Assembly (NCBI GenBank): GCA_963811895.1
Contig: CAWETE010000008.1
Span: 124,001 to 188,000, forward strand
Direction: 5' to 3'
Origin: DASSUW01 sp963811895
Lineage (GTDB): Bacteria > Actinomycetota > Thermoleophilia > Solirubrobacterales > Solirubrobacteraceae
Length of the DNA: 64,000 nucleotides
Each line of letters begins with the position of its first letter. The first letter of the stretch is position 1. The position numbers were made by a program, and so were the translations under genes. Below, one piece after another: positions 19,689 through 27,337 of this stretch. The notes beneath the pieces are model-generated. The model was not told where the DNA came from. It worked only from the letters and a program-made list of their open reading frames with translations, and did no database searches.

Positions 19689-20424
19689 CCGCGACCTGGC
19701 GGCGCAGCAGCACCGCGATCGCCGACCAGAAGAGGATCCGGACGTCGAGCGCCACCGTGCGCTCGCGCGTGTACATGAGGTCGAGCTTGACCTTCTGCGG
19801 CAGGATGTCCGTGACGTAGTGCGTCAGCGGGTCGTCCTCGTCGAGGATGCGGCCCTCGGCCACGAAGGCGAGCTGCGAGAAGCCGAACACGCCGGGCCGC
19901 ACGGAGAGGATCTCGTGGTAGGCCTCGCGGTGGTGGCTGACGAACTCGACGGTCTCGGGGCGCGGGCCGACGAGGCTCATGTCGCCGCGGAGCACGTGCC
20001 AGAGCTGGGGCAGCTCGTCGAGCTTGAAGCGGGCGAGCGACGTGCCGAGGCGGGTGAGGCGCTCGTCGGCGGACAGCGTGAGCGGGATCCCGCGCGCCCA
20101 ATGATGCATCTTGCGGAACTTGAACATCAGCAGGTCGGTCCCGCCGAAGCCGACACGTGGCGCCCGGTAGAACGCCGGCCCGTACGACTCCAGCCGCACG
20201 AGCGCGGCGACGATCAGGATGACCGGCGCGAGCACCACCAGGAGGAAGAGGCTCGCGACGACGTCCAGCGTGCGCTTGGCGACGGCGTCCGCGCGCACCG
20301 CGATCGACTCGCGGGGCTCGCGCATGCGCGGCGCGGCGAGCGCGGCGCTTCCGTTCGACTGCTGCTGGACGGTAGGCGTGTGGGTCGCGCCTCCCGCCTC
20401 AAAGCGGCTCTCCTTCGCCAGCAT
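19648..20424 (-). CDS. Priming phosphoglycosyltransferase (bacterial sugar transferase)
   Basis: This enzyme moves a sugar-phosphate from a UDP-sugar to undecaprenyl phosphate, the first step of repeat-unit synthesis. The 258-residue form has one hydrophobic, probably re-entrant, helix (VVASLFLLVVLAPVILIVAA). The family motifs follow: YRAPRVGFGG, FKFRKMHH, DELPQLWHVLRGDMSLVGPRP and the C-terminal TDILPQKVKLDLMY. It is a short monotopic form without the extra helices of WbaP/WcaJ. ATG 20424 with an AGGAAG site is preferred; a GTG at 20559 would add 45 unconserved residues. It closes the polysaccharide locus. Confidence 0.88.
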   Translation of the reverse strand: MLAKESRFEAGGATHTPTVQQQSNGSAALAAPRMREPRESIAVRADAVAKRTLDVVASLFLLVVLAPVILIVAALVRLESYGPAFYRAPRVGFGGTDLLMFKFRKMHHWARGIPLTLSADERLTRLGTSLARFKLDELPQLWHVLRGDMSLVGPRPETVEFVSHHREAYHEILSVRPGVFGFSQLAFVAEGRILDEDDPLTHYVTDILPQKVKLDLMYTRERTVALDVRILFWSAIAVLLRRQVAVNRKTGRMNLRRR

Positions 20425-20573
20425 CCTCTTCCTGTCGTCCGGCCTCTTGCCCTGCTCTCCGACATCGGCCCCATCCGTCGGGGCTCCCTGCTGGTGCTCA
20501 GTGTCGCCTGCGGACGGTCCTGGGTGCCATCGGTAATCCGTCCAGCGGTGTTGACGCACGCTATCGTCTCCAG

Positions 20574-20849
20574 GTGGACCGTGCTAGGCGGGGAGGTAGC
20601 GGTGCCCTGCACCCGCAATCCGCTCTAGCGGGGCTGAATCCCCCTCCGAGGGGCCCGGCCCCTGGGCCAGCGCGACGCCCGCGGCGTCGATGGCCGGGTC
20701 CCGCCCGATGTCGCCCCGCGAACCAGGTCAGGTCCGGAAGGAAGCAGCCTTAAGCGGTCTTCGGCAGGCGGTGCGGGATCGCCCGGCCGGAGCTTGCGGA
20801 CGTCGGTCAGCCCCCGGGGAACCGTCTCGACGAGGGGTGCACGGTCCAC
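20574..20849 (+). ncRNA. ffs: Signal recognition particle RNA, large type with Alu domain
   Basis: The scaffold of the signal recognition particle, about 276 bases. The SRP54-binding helix is plain: GGTCAGGTCCGGAAGGAAGC at 20727-20746, inside the arm closed by GGCCGGG (20692 on) and CCCGGCC. The 5' end GTGCTAGGCGGGGAGGTAGC (20581-20600) and the following GGTGCCCTGCACCCGCAATC match the Alu domain of the Bacillus scRNA. The terminal helix pairs GTGGACCGTGC (20574-20584) with GCACGGTCCAC (20839-20849). This is the large form and not the roughly 100-base 4.5S form. It lies 17 bases before dnaX. Confidence 0.93.
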
Positions 20850-20866
20850 TGTCTAGACTCGGCCGG

Positions 20867-22651
20867 GTGCCCCCGGCTCCTGCTTCGCTGTACCGACGCC
20901 ACCGCCCGCGCACCTTCGATGACGTGGTCGGGCAGGACCACGTCGTCCGCACCCTGCGCAACGCGATCGAGCAGGGCAGGGTCCACCACGCGTACCTGTT
21001 CGTCGGCTCGCGCGGGACCGGCAAGACGTCGATGGCGAAGATCCTCGCCGCCTCGCTGAACTGCGTGAACGGGCCGACGGTGACCCCGTGCGGCGAGTGC
21101 GAGTCGTGCGTCGCGATCGCCAACGCGACCTCGCTCGACGTGATCGAGATGGACGCCGCGTCCAACAACTCGGTCGACGACATCCGCGACCTGCGCGACC
21201 GGGTCGGCTTCGCGCCGGTGGCGGGCAGCCACAAGGTCTACATCCTCGACGAGGCGCACATGCTGTCCACGGCGGCGTGGAACGCGTTCCTGAAGACGCT
21301 CGAGGAGCCGCCGCCGCACACGATCTTCGTGCTGGCCACGACCGAGGCCAACAAGGTGCTGCCGACGGTCGTGGACCGCTGCCACCGGTTCGACTTCGCG
21401 CGGCCCAGCGTCCCGCAGATCACCGACGTGGTGCGGCGCGTGGCCGCCGCGGAGGAGATCGAGATCCCCGACGAGGCGGCCGCCCTGGTGGCGCGCTCGG
21501 CGACCGGCTCGTTCCGCGATGCGCTCGGCACGCTCGAGCAGCTCGTCGCCTACTCGGGCCGCTCGATCGCCCTCGACGACGTGCTCGCGGTCCTCGGCGC
21601 GGCCGACGCCGACCTGGTGTTCGGCGCCGTCGACGCCGTGGCGGCCGGCAACGCCCGCGAGGCGCTGCTCGCCGCGGCCCGGCTCGCGGAGTCCGGGCGC
21701 GACCTCGGGCGCTTCTTCAGCGACCTCGAGGCCCACGCGCGTGCGTTGATGGTGGTCCAGGCGCTCGGCGAGGTGCCGGCCGAGCTGCGGGTGACGCCGG
21801 AGCAGGACGAGCGCCTCGCCGCCCAGGCCGCGGCCGTCGCCCCGGCCGACGTGATCCGCCTGCTGGACATGATCGCCGCCGCCCTGCGAGCCCTGAAGGA
21901 CGGCGCCGACGCCCGCACGCAGCTCGAGCTGGCGCTGGTCAAGGCGGCCGAGCCCGCCCACGACCCCACCGTCAAGGCGCTGCTGGCGCGGATCGAGCGG
22001 CTCGAGGCGCGCGCCGGCGCGGCCCCGCCCGCGGCGCCCGCCGCGAAGGCGCCGTCGGAGCCCGCCACCGCCGCCGGCCGCACGCGCGTCTCGGTCACCG
22101 CCCAGGTCGAGGACCAGCCGCCCGTGGCGGCCACGACGACGCTGCCGGGCGCGCCTCAGGGCGTCGCCACCGAGCAGGCCGCCGCGGACGTGGTGGCGGC
22201 GGTGTCGCAGGAGCTCGACGCCAACGTGACCGCCGTCGCCGTCGTCGAGCCCGACGCGCCGGCCCCCGCGGAGCCGTCGCTCGAGCTCTCGCTCGACGCC
22301 TTCGCCGACATGTGGCCGGGAGTGATCGAGTCGCTCGAGGGCGAGAACGGCCTGCTCGCCGCGCTGCTGCGCGAGGCGACGCCGCTCGAGCTCAGCGAGC
22401 AGGGCCTCACGCTCGCATGGCCCGAGTCGGCCGCCTTCCTCAAGCGCCAGGCCGAGGATCCCGCCAAGCGCGAGCTGCTCGCCGAGTCGATCCGCGCCGT
22501 CACCGGCGCGTCCCTGCGGCTCGCCTTCGAGCTGCGCGCCGACGAGGAGGTCTCGCGGGCGGGCGAGACGATCGACGAGGACGAGCTGGTGGATCGCTTC
22601 AAACGAGAGTTCGGCGCGGTGGAGGAGCCGCCGCCCACGGAGGAGACCTGA
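20867..22651 (+). CDS. dnaX: DNA polymerase III subunit gamma/tau
   Basis: Clamp-loader ATPase of the replisome, 594 residues. The start SLYRRHRPRTFDDVVGQDHV is the family N-terminus. Walker A is GSRGTGKTSMAKILA (about 46-55), the zinc site includes CGECESC, Walker B/DEAH-type is YILDEAHML, and the sensor region has SFRDALGTLEQL. After about 385 a Pro/Ala-rich linker leads to a C-terminal tau-like domain (about 480-590; VIESLEGENGLLAALLREA). GTG 20867 is fixed by the conserved start and by the SRP RNA ending just upstream. I see no A-rich slippery site for a gamma form. The stop overlaps ybaB by one base. Confidence 0.95.
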   Translation: MPPAPASLYRRHRPRTFDDVVGQDHVVRTLRNAIEQGRVHHAYLFVGSRGTGKTSMAKILAASLNCVNGPTVTPCGECESCVAIANATSLDVIEMDAASNNSVDDIRDLRDRVGFAPVAGSHKVYILDEAHMLSTAAWNAFLKTLEEPPPHTIFVLATTEANKVLPTVVDRCHRFDFARPSVPQITDVVRRVAAAEEIEIPDEAAALVARSATGSFRDALGTLEQLVAYSGRSIALDDVLAVLGAADADLVFGAVDAVAAGNAREALLAAARLAESGRDLGRFFSDLEAHARALMVVQALGEVPAELRVTPEQDERLAAQAAAVAPADVIRLLDMIAAALRALKDGADARTQLELALVKAAEPAHDPTVKALLARIERLEARAGAAPPAAPAAKAPSEPATAAGRTRVSVTAQVEDQPPVAATTTLPGAPQGVATEQAAADVVAAVSQELDANVTAVAVVEPDAPAPAEPSLELSLDAFADMWPGVIESLEGENGLLAALLREATPLELSEQGLTLAWPESAAFLKRQAEDPAKRELLAESIRAVTGASLRLAFELRADEEVSRAGETIDEDELVDRFKREFGAVEEPPPTEET

Positions 22652-23064
22652 TGCCGCAGCCCCCGAACCTTCAGAACATGCTGCGCCAGGCGCAGGAGAT
22701 GATGGCCGCCCAGCAGCAGGCCCAGGAGACGCTCAAGTCCGAGCGCGTCGAGGCCAGCGCCGGCGGCGGGATGGTCAAGGTCGTGATGACCGGCGACATG
22801 CACCTCGAGTCGATCACCATCGACCCCGACGCGGTCGATCCCGAGGACGTCGAGATGCTGCAGGACATGGTCGTCGCCGCCGTCAACGAGGCGGTGCGGT
22901 CGGCGCAGGAGCTGGCCGAGTCCAAGCTCGGCGGGATGGGCGGGGACTTCGACCCGATGAGCGCGCTCGACGCGCTCGGCCTCGGCGGCATGGGCGGGAT
23001 GGGTGGCGGTGGCGGTCTTCCGGGCGGCCAGCCCAACCGAGCGGCCCGTCGCAAGAAGAAGTAG
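22651..23064 (+). CDS. ybaB: YbaB/EbfC family nucleoid-associated protein
   Basis: A 137-residue dimeric DNA-binding protein that coats and shapes the nucleoid. The core has NMLRQAQEMMAAQQQAQETL, then EASAGGGMVKVVMTGDMHL and ITIDPDAVDPEDVEMLQDMV, all typical of the family. The C-terminus is longer than usual and carries a Gly/Met-rich stretch (LGGMGGMGGGGGLPGG) followed by a basic end (NRAARRKKK), which may add DNA affinity. The order dnaX-ybaB-recR is conserved in many bacteria. The ATG sits in the dnaX stop (TGATG). Confidence 0.94.
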   Translation: MPQPPNLQNMLRQAQEMMAAQQQAQETLKSERVEASAGGGMVKVVMTGDMHLESITIDPDAVDPEDVEMLQDMVVAAVNEAVRSAQELAESKLGGMGGDFDPMSALDALGLGGMGGMGGGGGLPGGQPNRAARRKKK

Positions 23065-23661
23065 TTGCTCGCCCCACCGCTCCAGCGACTCGTCACCGAG
23101 CTGGCGAAGCTGCCCGGCATCGGTCAGCGCACCGCGCAGCGGCTGGCCTTCCACATCCTGCGCGCCTCGGGCGAGGACGCCGCCGCGCTGGCGGCCGCGA
23201 TCCGCGACGTCAAGGAGAAGATCACGCTCTGCGAGGTCTGCTTCAACCTCGCCGAGGGGCCGCGCTGCGCGGTCTGCCTCGACGAGCGGCGCGACGCCGA
23301 GCTGATCTGCGTGGTCGAGGAGCCGGGCGACGTGATCCCGATCGAGCGCACCCACGAGTACCGCGGCCGCTACCACGTGCTCGGCGGCGCGCTGTCGCCG
23401 ATCGACGGCGTCGAGCCGGAGGACCTCAGGCTCGTCCAGCTCTACGCGCGGGTCGACGCCGGGATTCGCGAGGTGATCCTCGCCACCAACCCGACCACCA
23501 CGGGCGAGGCGACCGCCCTGCACGTCGCCGCCGCGCTGCACGAGCGCGCGCCAGACGTGGTCGTCACGCGGCTCGCCTCCGGGCTGCCGGTCGGCGGCGA
23601 CCTCGAGTACGCCGACGAGGTCACGCTCGGCCGCGCGTTCTCCGGCCGGCGGGCCGTCTAG
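23065..23661 (+). CDS. recR: Recombination mediator protein RecR
   Basis: A 198-residue ring-forming partner of RecF/RecO that helps load RecA at gaps. It shows the helix-hairpin-helix LAKLPGIGQRTAQRLAFHIL, the zinc finger CEVCFNLAEGPRCAVC, the Toprim domain with VVEEPGDVIPIERTHEYRGR and YHVLGGALSPIDGVEP, and the Walker B-like end SGLPVGGDLEYADEVTLG. TTG 23065 directly follows the ybaB stop and gives the conserved N-terminus. The 3' end overlaps the convergent envelope gene by 4 bases. Confidence 0.96.
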   Translation: MLAPPLQRLVTELAKLPGIGQRTAQRLAFHILRASGEDAAALAAAIRDVKEKITLCEVCFNLAEGPRCAVCLDERRDAELICVVEEPGDVIPIERTHEYRGRYHVLGGALSPIDGVEPEDLRLVQLYARVDAGIREVILATNPTTTGEATALHVAAALHERAPDVVVTRLASGLPVGGDLEYADEVTLGRAFSGRRAV

Positions 23662-24533
23662 CGCAGCGCGGCGGCGAGGGCGGCGTCGGCGCGGGCGATC
23701 GCCCGGCGGGCGGCGATGAAGCGCGCCCTCGGCGGATCGGAGGCGAGCGCGTCGTACCCGCGCGCCGCGTCGCGCAGCGCGGCGACGACGTCGGCCGGCG
23801 GGCCGGGCACCACGAAGGGCTCGAGCTCCGCGGCGGCGGCCCGGTGGGCGTCGGCGAGCGCGGCTGCCGCGGACAGGCGCGTGGCGAGCGCGCGGCGGCC
23901 GGCGACGCGCTCGCCGTCGAGCGTGCGCAGCACCGGGCCGGCAGCCTGCCGGAAGGCGAGGTCGGCGGCGGGGGCGAGCGCCTCGCTGCCCGCCGACGTG
24001 ATCGCGCGCACGCCGGCCTCGCAGCCGAGCGCGGCGTTCCAGCTCGCGGGCGGCGCGGCGCAGGCGACGGCGAGCATGCCGCCGGTGGTCGGCGCGACGG
24101 TCACCTCGAGCACACGCCCTCCGGCGCGGACCGGGCCGTAGCTCCACGCCGCCAGCGTCCCCAGCTCGGCCTTGCGCGGCGCGGGCAGGGTCTCGGGCAG
24201 CTCGGAGCGGAGCGCGGCCGGCACGAGCGAGGCGTCTGCGGGCGGCCCGGAGACCAGCAGCGCGCGAGCGGCGAGGCCGGGCGCGGGCGCGTACGCCTGC
24301 GCGCCGGCGACGCGCGGCGCCGCGTCGGCGGCCGCCCAGTCGGGATCGAGCTCGAGCCGCAGGTCGCCGACGACCGCCACCGAGGCGGGCACGACCACCG
24401 GCGCCGCGGGGCGCGAGGTGCCGCCGAGCCACCAGCCGCCGGCGCCGGCGACGGCCAGCGCGGCGAGGCCGGCGACGAGAGCGCCGGACGGGCGCGGCAG
24501 GCGCGCGGCGCGGATGTCGACGGGCAGGCTCAT
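23658..24533 (-). CDS. Membrane-anchored protein of unknown function
   Basis: A 291-residue protein with a short cytoplasmic start (MSLPVDIRAARLPRPSG), one hydrophobic helix (about 18-37, LVAGLAALAVAGAGGWWLGG) and an exported domain rich in Ala. The exported part has two Cys residues (VACAAPP and LGCEAG) that could pair, and a helical C-terminal third (RRALATRLSAAAALADAHRA). I do not recognise the family. ATG 24533 overlaps the stop of the proline-rich gene upstream (ATGA). It is the last gene of the operon 25935 to 23658. The repeat-free alpha-helical tail could mediate oligomerisation, but that is a guess. Confidence 0.65.
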   Translation of the reverse strand: MSLPVDIRAARLPRPSGALVAGLAALAVAGAGGWWLGGTSRPAAPVVVPASVAVVGDLRLELDPDWAAADAAPRVAGAQAYAPAPGLAARALLVSGPPADASLVPAALRSELPETLPAPRKAELGTLAAWSYGPVRAGGRVLEVTVAPTTGGMLAVACAAPPASWNAALGCEAGVRAITSAGSEALAPAADLAFRQAAGPVLRTLDGERVAGRRALATRLSAAAALADAHRAAAAELEPFVVPGPPADVVAALRDAARGYDALASDPPRARFIAARRAIARADAALAAALR

Positions 24534-25105
24534 CCTTCGGAGTCGAAGGTCTGCGGCTCGGGCGCCGGGGCCGGCGCCGGGGCCGGAGCCGGGGCGGGCG
24601 CGGCGACCGGGGGCGGCGCGGGCGTGGCCACCGGGATCGGGGCCGGGGCGGGCGCCGTGACAGACGGCTGTGGCGGCGGCGCCGGCCGCGGCGGCCGCGG
24701 GAGCGGGGGCAGGGTCTGCAGCCGCGGAGCTTCGGGCTGCGCCGCCAGCCGCGGCGGCTCGAGCACGGTGGCGCGCGTGACCGGGGCCGCCTCGCCGCGC
24801 AGCGCGTTGGCGCCGAACGGGACGGCGAACGCGAGCACGCCGACGACGGCCCACACGACGGTGCGGCGATCGATGCCGCGCGCGCGCACGACGGTGTCCG
24901 CCGCGCGCCGCCGCATGCGATCGGCCGCAGCCGCGGCGGCGCCGCGCGGGTCGCTCCCGCGCAGGCGTTCGGCGGTGGCGGCGAGACCGTCGGTCACGGC
25001 CCACATGACGCGCCGGTCGGCCGCACGCAGGCGGTCCCACATGACGCGCCGGTCGACCTCGCGCAGGCGGTCGCCCGCCGCGGTCAGGGTCAGGCGGCCG
25101 GGCAT
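24530..25105 (-). CDS. Proline-rich single-pass membrane protein of unknown function
   Basis: A 191-residue protein. The cytoplasmic N-terminal half is strongly basic with an internal repeat: DRRVMWDRLRAADRRVMW, mirrored in the DNA by two copies of CACATGACGCGCCGGTCG near 25004 and 25036. One membrane helix follows (about 83-100, TVVWAVVGVLAFAVPFG). The outer part is a Pro/Ala stretch (repeated AP dipeptides) ending PEPQTFDSEG, which would stand rigidly off the membrane. No known enzyme motif is present. It overlaps the downstream gene (ATGA) and the upstream secreted protein gene by 16 bases, so the three are one transcript. Confidence 0.62.
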   Translation of the reverse strand: MPGRLTLTAAGDRLREVDRRVMWDRLRAADRRVMWAVTDGLAATAERLRGSDPRGAAAAAADRMRRRAADTVVRARGIDRRTVVWAVVGVLAFAVPFGANALRGEAAPVTRATVLEPPRLAAQPEAPRLQTLPPLPRPPRPAPPPQPSVTAPAPAPIPVATPAPPPVAAPAPAPAPAPAPAPEPQTFDSEG

Positions 25106-25935
25106 GTCGCCGGCTCCGGGTTGCCGGGGTACAGACAGAGGTCGCGCCGCAGCGGCTGCTTGCCGCGGCGGATGCGGATCGTGGTGTGCTTGCCGATGTA
25201 GCCCGGTCGCGTCACGCGGATCACGAGCTGCGACCCGGCGCGCAGCATGCCCTCGTAGGAGCGCAGGCGCGTCACCTCCGCGGCCTGGGCGGGCGCGCTG
25301 CGCGGGCAGCCGATGCCGCTGCAGCGGACGGAGATCCTGGCGCCCTTCGGAGCCCGCACGGTGAGCAGCGTGAGCCGCGCGCCGCGCTCGGTCAGCCAGC
25401 CGCGGATCCGGACGAGGGGCGACGGGCGCATCAGCTTGGGGGGCGTCACCACCGGCGCGGGGGCCACCACGGGCGGCGGCGAGGCGGCCGGGACGGGCAC
25501 GGGCGTCACGACCGGGGGCGTCACGACCTGCGCGGGAGGCGGCGTCGCCACCACGGCGCTCGCGTTCGTCCAGGCGTAGTCCCGGCCGTCGCGGTTGCTG
25601 ACCCACAGCACGGCGCGCAGCCGCTTGCCGAGGTCGGGCGAGGTCACGGTGTAGGAGGGCGCGTGGGCCCCGTCGACCCACCGGCAGCTCCACAGGGAGT
25701 CCGTGTCGCAGCGCAGCCAGCTCCAGGTCGCGGTGGCCGTCGGCCAGCCACGCCAGGCGTAGCTCACGGCGTCCAGCCGCCCGCCCACCAGCGTGGAGCC
25801 GGTGAGCGCGGGCGCGCGCGTGATCTCAGGCTCGTCGGCCGCCGCGACGGCAGGGGCCGCCGCCGGCGCCAGCGCCGCCACCGCTAGAACGATCCATGCC
25901 CGCCAAGTGGGACCCAACTTCGTCCTTCCGTCCAT
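25090..25935 (-). CDS. Secreted protein with Solirubrobacterales-type C-terminal beta module
   Basis: A 281-residue exported protein. The signal peptide (about 1-33) ends near AVAAADE. The first domain (about 35-115) has paired Cys and Trp residues (TWSWLRCDTDSLWSCRW, PSYTVTSPDLGKRLRAVLWV) and resembles an Ig-like fold of surface proteins. A Pro/Val-rich linker follows. The C-terminal part, ARLTLLTVRAPKGARISVRC then LRSYEGMLRAGSQLVIRVTR and PGYIGKHTTIRIRRGKQPLR, is a module I associate with many secreted proteins of this order. It heads the three-gene operon. Function is unknown; binding to wall or polymer is an inference. Confidence 0.7.
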   Translation of the reverse strand: MDGRTKLGPTWRAWIVLAVAALAPAAAPAVAAADEPEITRAPALTGSTLVGGRLDAVSYAWRGWPTATATWSWLRCDTDSLWSCRWVDGAHAPSYTVTSPDLGKRLRAVLWVSNRDGRDYAWTNASAVVATPPPAQVVTPPVVTPVPVPAASPPPVVAPAPVVTPPKLMRPSPLVRIRGWLTERGARLTLLTVRAPKGARISVRCSGIGCPRSAPAQAAEVTRLRSYEGMLRAGSQLVIRVTRPGYIGKHTTIRIRRGKQPLRRDLCLYPGNPEPATCPAA

Positions 25936-26074
25936 GTTCGCCCCCGATCCCTAAACGGATGATGGGGCTGGACGGACTAGACCACAATCGGGCAAACGTC
26001 CAGACGCCGCAGGTTCGAATCCGACCTCCCGACACGAGGTGGCCGCGGCCACGACCACCTAGACTGCCCCGACC

Positions 26075-27337
26075 GTGCCCGGAACCGTGGTCATGAAGTT
26101 CGGCGGCACCTCGGTCGCCGACGCCGAGCGGATCAAGCGCGCCGCGCGCCGCATCGTGGCCGCGCGCGAGCTGGGCCATCGCGTGGTCGCCGTGCTCTCC
26201 GCGCGCGGGAAGACGACCGACGAGCTGATCTCGATGGCCGAGGAGGTCTCCACCGCCCCGGACCCGCGCGAGATGGACATGCTGCTCTCCACCGGGGAGC
26301 GGATCAGCTGCGCGCTGTGCGCGATGGCGATCAACGACCTCGGCCACAAGGCGATCAGCCTGACCGGCTCGCAGGCGGGCATCGTCACCGACACGAGCCA
26401 CACCAAGGCGCGGATCCTCGACGTGCGGGCGGACCGCATCCGCGCCGCGCTCGACGACCAGCTCGTGGTGCTCGTCGCCGGCTTCCAGGGCGTCTCCACG
26501 ACGAAGGACGTGACCACGCTCGGCCGCGGCGGCAGCGACACCACGGCGGTCGCCCTCGCGGCCGCCGTCGACGCCGAGGTCTGCGAGATCTACACCGACG
26601 TGGCCGGCGTGTTCAGCGCCGACCCGCGGATCGTGCCCGACGCCCGCAAGCTGCCGGTCGTCTCCTTCGAGGAGATGCTGGAGATGTCGGCCAGCGGCGC
26701 CGGCGTGCTCCAGCTGCGCAGCGTCGAGTACGCGCGCAACCACGGCGTGCGCATCCACTGCCGTTCGAGCTTCACCGAGGAGCCCGGTACCTTCGTGGTC
26801 GGAGAAGAGGAGACGATGGAACGCCCGCTGATCACCGCCGTCACCCACTCGCGCGACGAGGCGCGGGTCACGCTGCTCGGCGTCCCTGACCACCCGGGCG
26901 TGGCCGGCAGCATCTTCACGGCGCTCGCCGGCGCCAATGTCAACGTCGACATGATCATCCAGAACGAGCCCGTGTCCGAGGGCGCGTCGGCCGACATGTC
27001 GTTCACGGTCCCGCGCAGCGATCTGCGCGAGGCTCGTGAGGCGCTCGGGCCGGTGGTGGCCGAGCACGGCATCCGCGCCGTCGCCGAGGACCCCGAGATG
27101 GGGAAGGTGTCGGTCGTCGGCGCGGGAATGAAGACGCACCCCGGCGTCGCCGCCAAGGTGTTCTCCACCCTCGGCGACGAGGAGATCAACATCGAGATGA
27201 TCTCGACCTCCCCGATCAAGATCTCGTGCGTGGTGCCCGGCGAGGCCGTCGACCGGGCCGTCCGCGCCCTCCACACCGCCTTCGAGCTCGGAGCCGACCA
27301 GGTCGAGGCCGAGCACCCCTTCGGAGCCGCCAGATGA
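26075..27337 (+). CDS. lysC: Aspartate kinase
   Basis: Phosphorylates aspartate, the first step to lysine, threonine, methionine and diaminopimelate. The 420-residue protein opens with the kinase motif VVMKFGGTSVADAERIKRAA, then LLSTGERISCALCAMAI, TLGRGGSDTTAVALAAAVDA and VCEIYTDVAGVFSADPRIV. Two ACT domains cover about 265-415 (VTLLGVPDHPGVAGSIFTAL; KVSVVGAGMKTHPGVAAKVF), the site of feedback inhibition in this family. GTG 26075 is close to the first strand; ATG 26093 falls inside the conserved region and is less likely. It overlaps asd (ATGA), so the two steps are co-expressed. Confidence 0.95.
   Translation: MPGTVVMKFGGTSVADAERIKRAARRIVAARELGHRVVAVLSARGKTTDELISMAEEVSTAPDPREMDMLLSTGERISCALCAMAINDLGHKAISLTGSQAGIVTDTSHTKARILDVRADRIRAALDDQLVVLVAGFQGVSTTKDVTTLGRGGSDTTAVALAAAVDAEVCEIYTDVAGVFSADPRIVPDARKLPVVSFEEMLEMSASGAGVLQLRSVEYARNHGVRIHCRSSFTEEPGTFVVGEEETMERPLITAVTHSRDEARVTLLGVPDHPGVAGSIFTALAGANVNVDMIIQNEPVSEGASADMSFTVPRSDLREAREALGPVVAEHGIRAVAEDPEMGKVSVVGAGMKTHPGVAAKVFSTLGDEEINIEMISTSPIKISCVVPGEAVDRAVRALHTAFELGADQVEAEHPFGAAR
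26816..27337 (+). CDS. lysC: Aspartate kinase beta subunit, internal in-frame start
   Basis: In Corynebacterium and Bacillus, lysC-type genes make a small beta subunit from an internal start just before the ACT domains. Here ATG 26816 (codon 248 of the 420-residue alpha chain) has an A/G-rich ribosome site GGAGAAGAGGAG at 26801-26812, far better than the surrounding sequence needs. It gives a 173-residue protein beginning MERPLITAVTHSRDEARVTL, the same position and length as known beta subunits. The product is inferred and not shown. Confidence 0.6.
   Translation: MERPLITAVTHSRDEARVTLLGVPDHPGVAGSIFTALAGANVNVDMIIQNEPVSEGASADMSFTVPRSDLREAREALGPVVAEHGIRAVAEDPEMGKVSVVGAGMKTHPGVAAKVFSTLGDEEINIEMISTSPIKISCVVPGEAVDRAVRALHTAFELGADQVEAEHPFGAAR

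Noticed and set aside
20551..20567. TTGACG and TATCGT before the SRP RNA as a promoter
   Set aside because: The two hexamers are only 5 bases apart, so they cannot act together; the TATCGT alone is too weak to call.
25981..26040. A complete tRNA gene before lysC
   Set aside because: Only a T-arm-like 3' half is present; the acceptor strand and a normal anticodon arm are missing.
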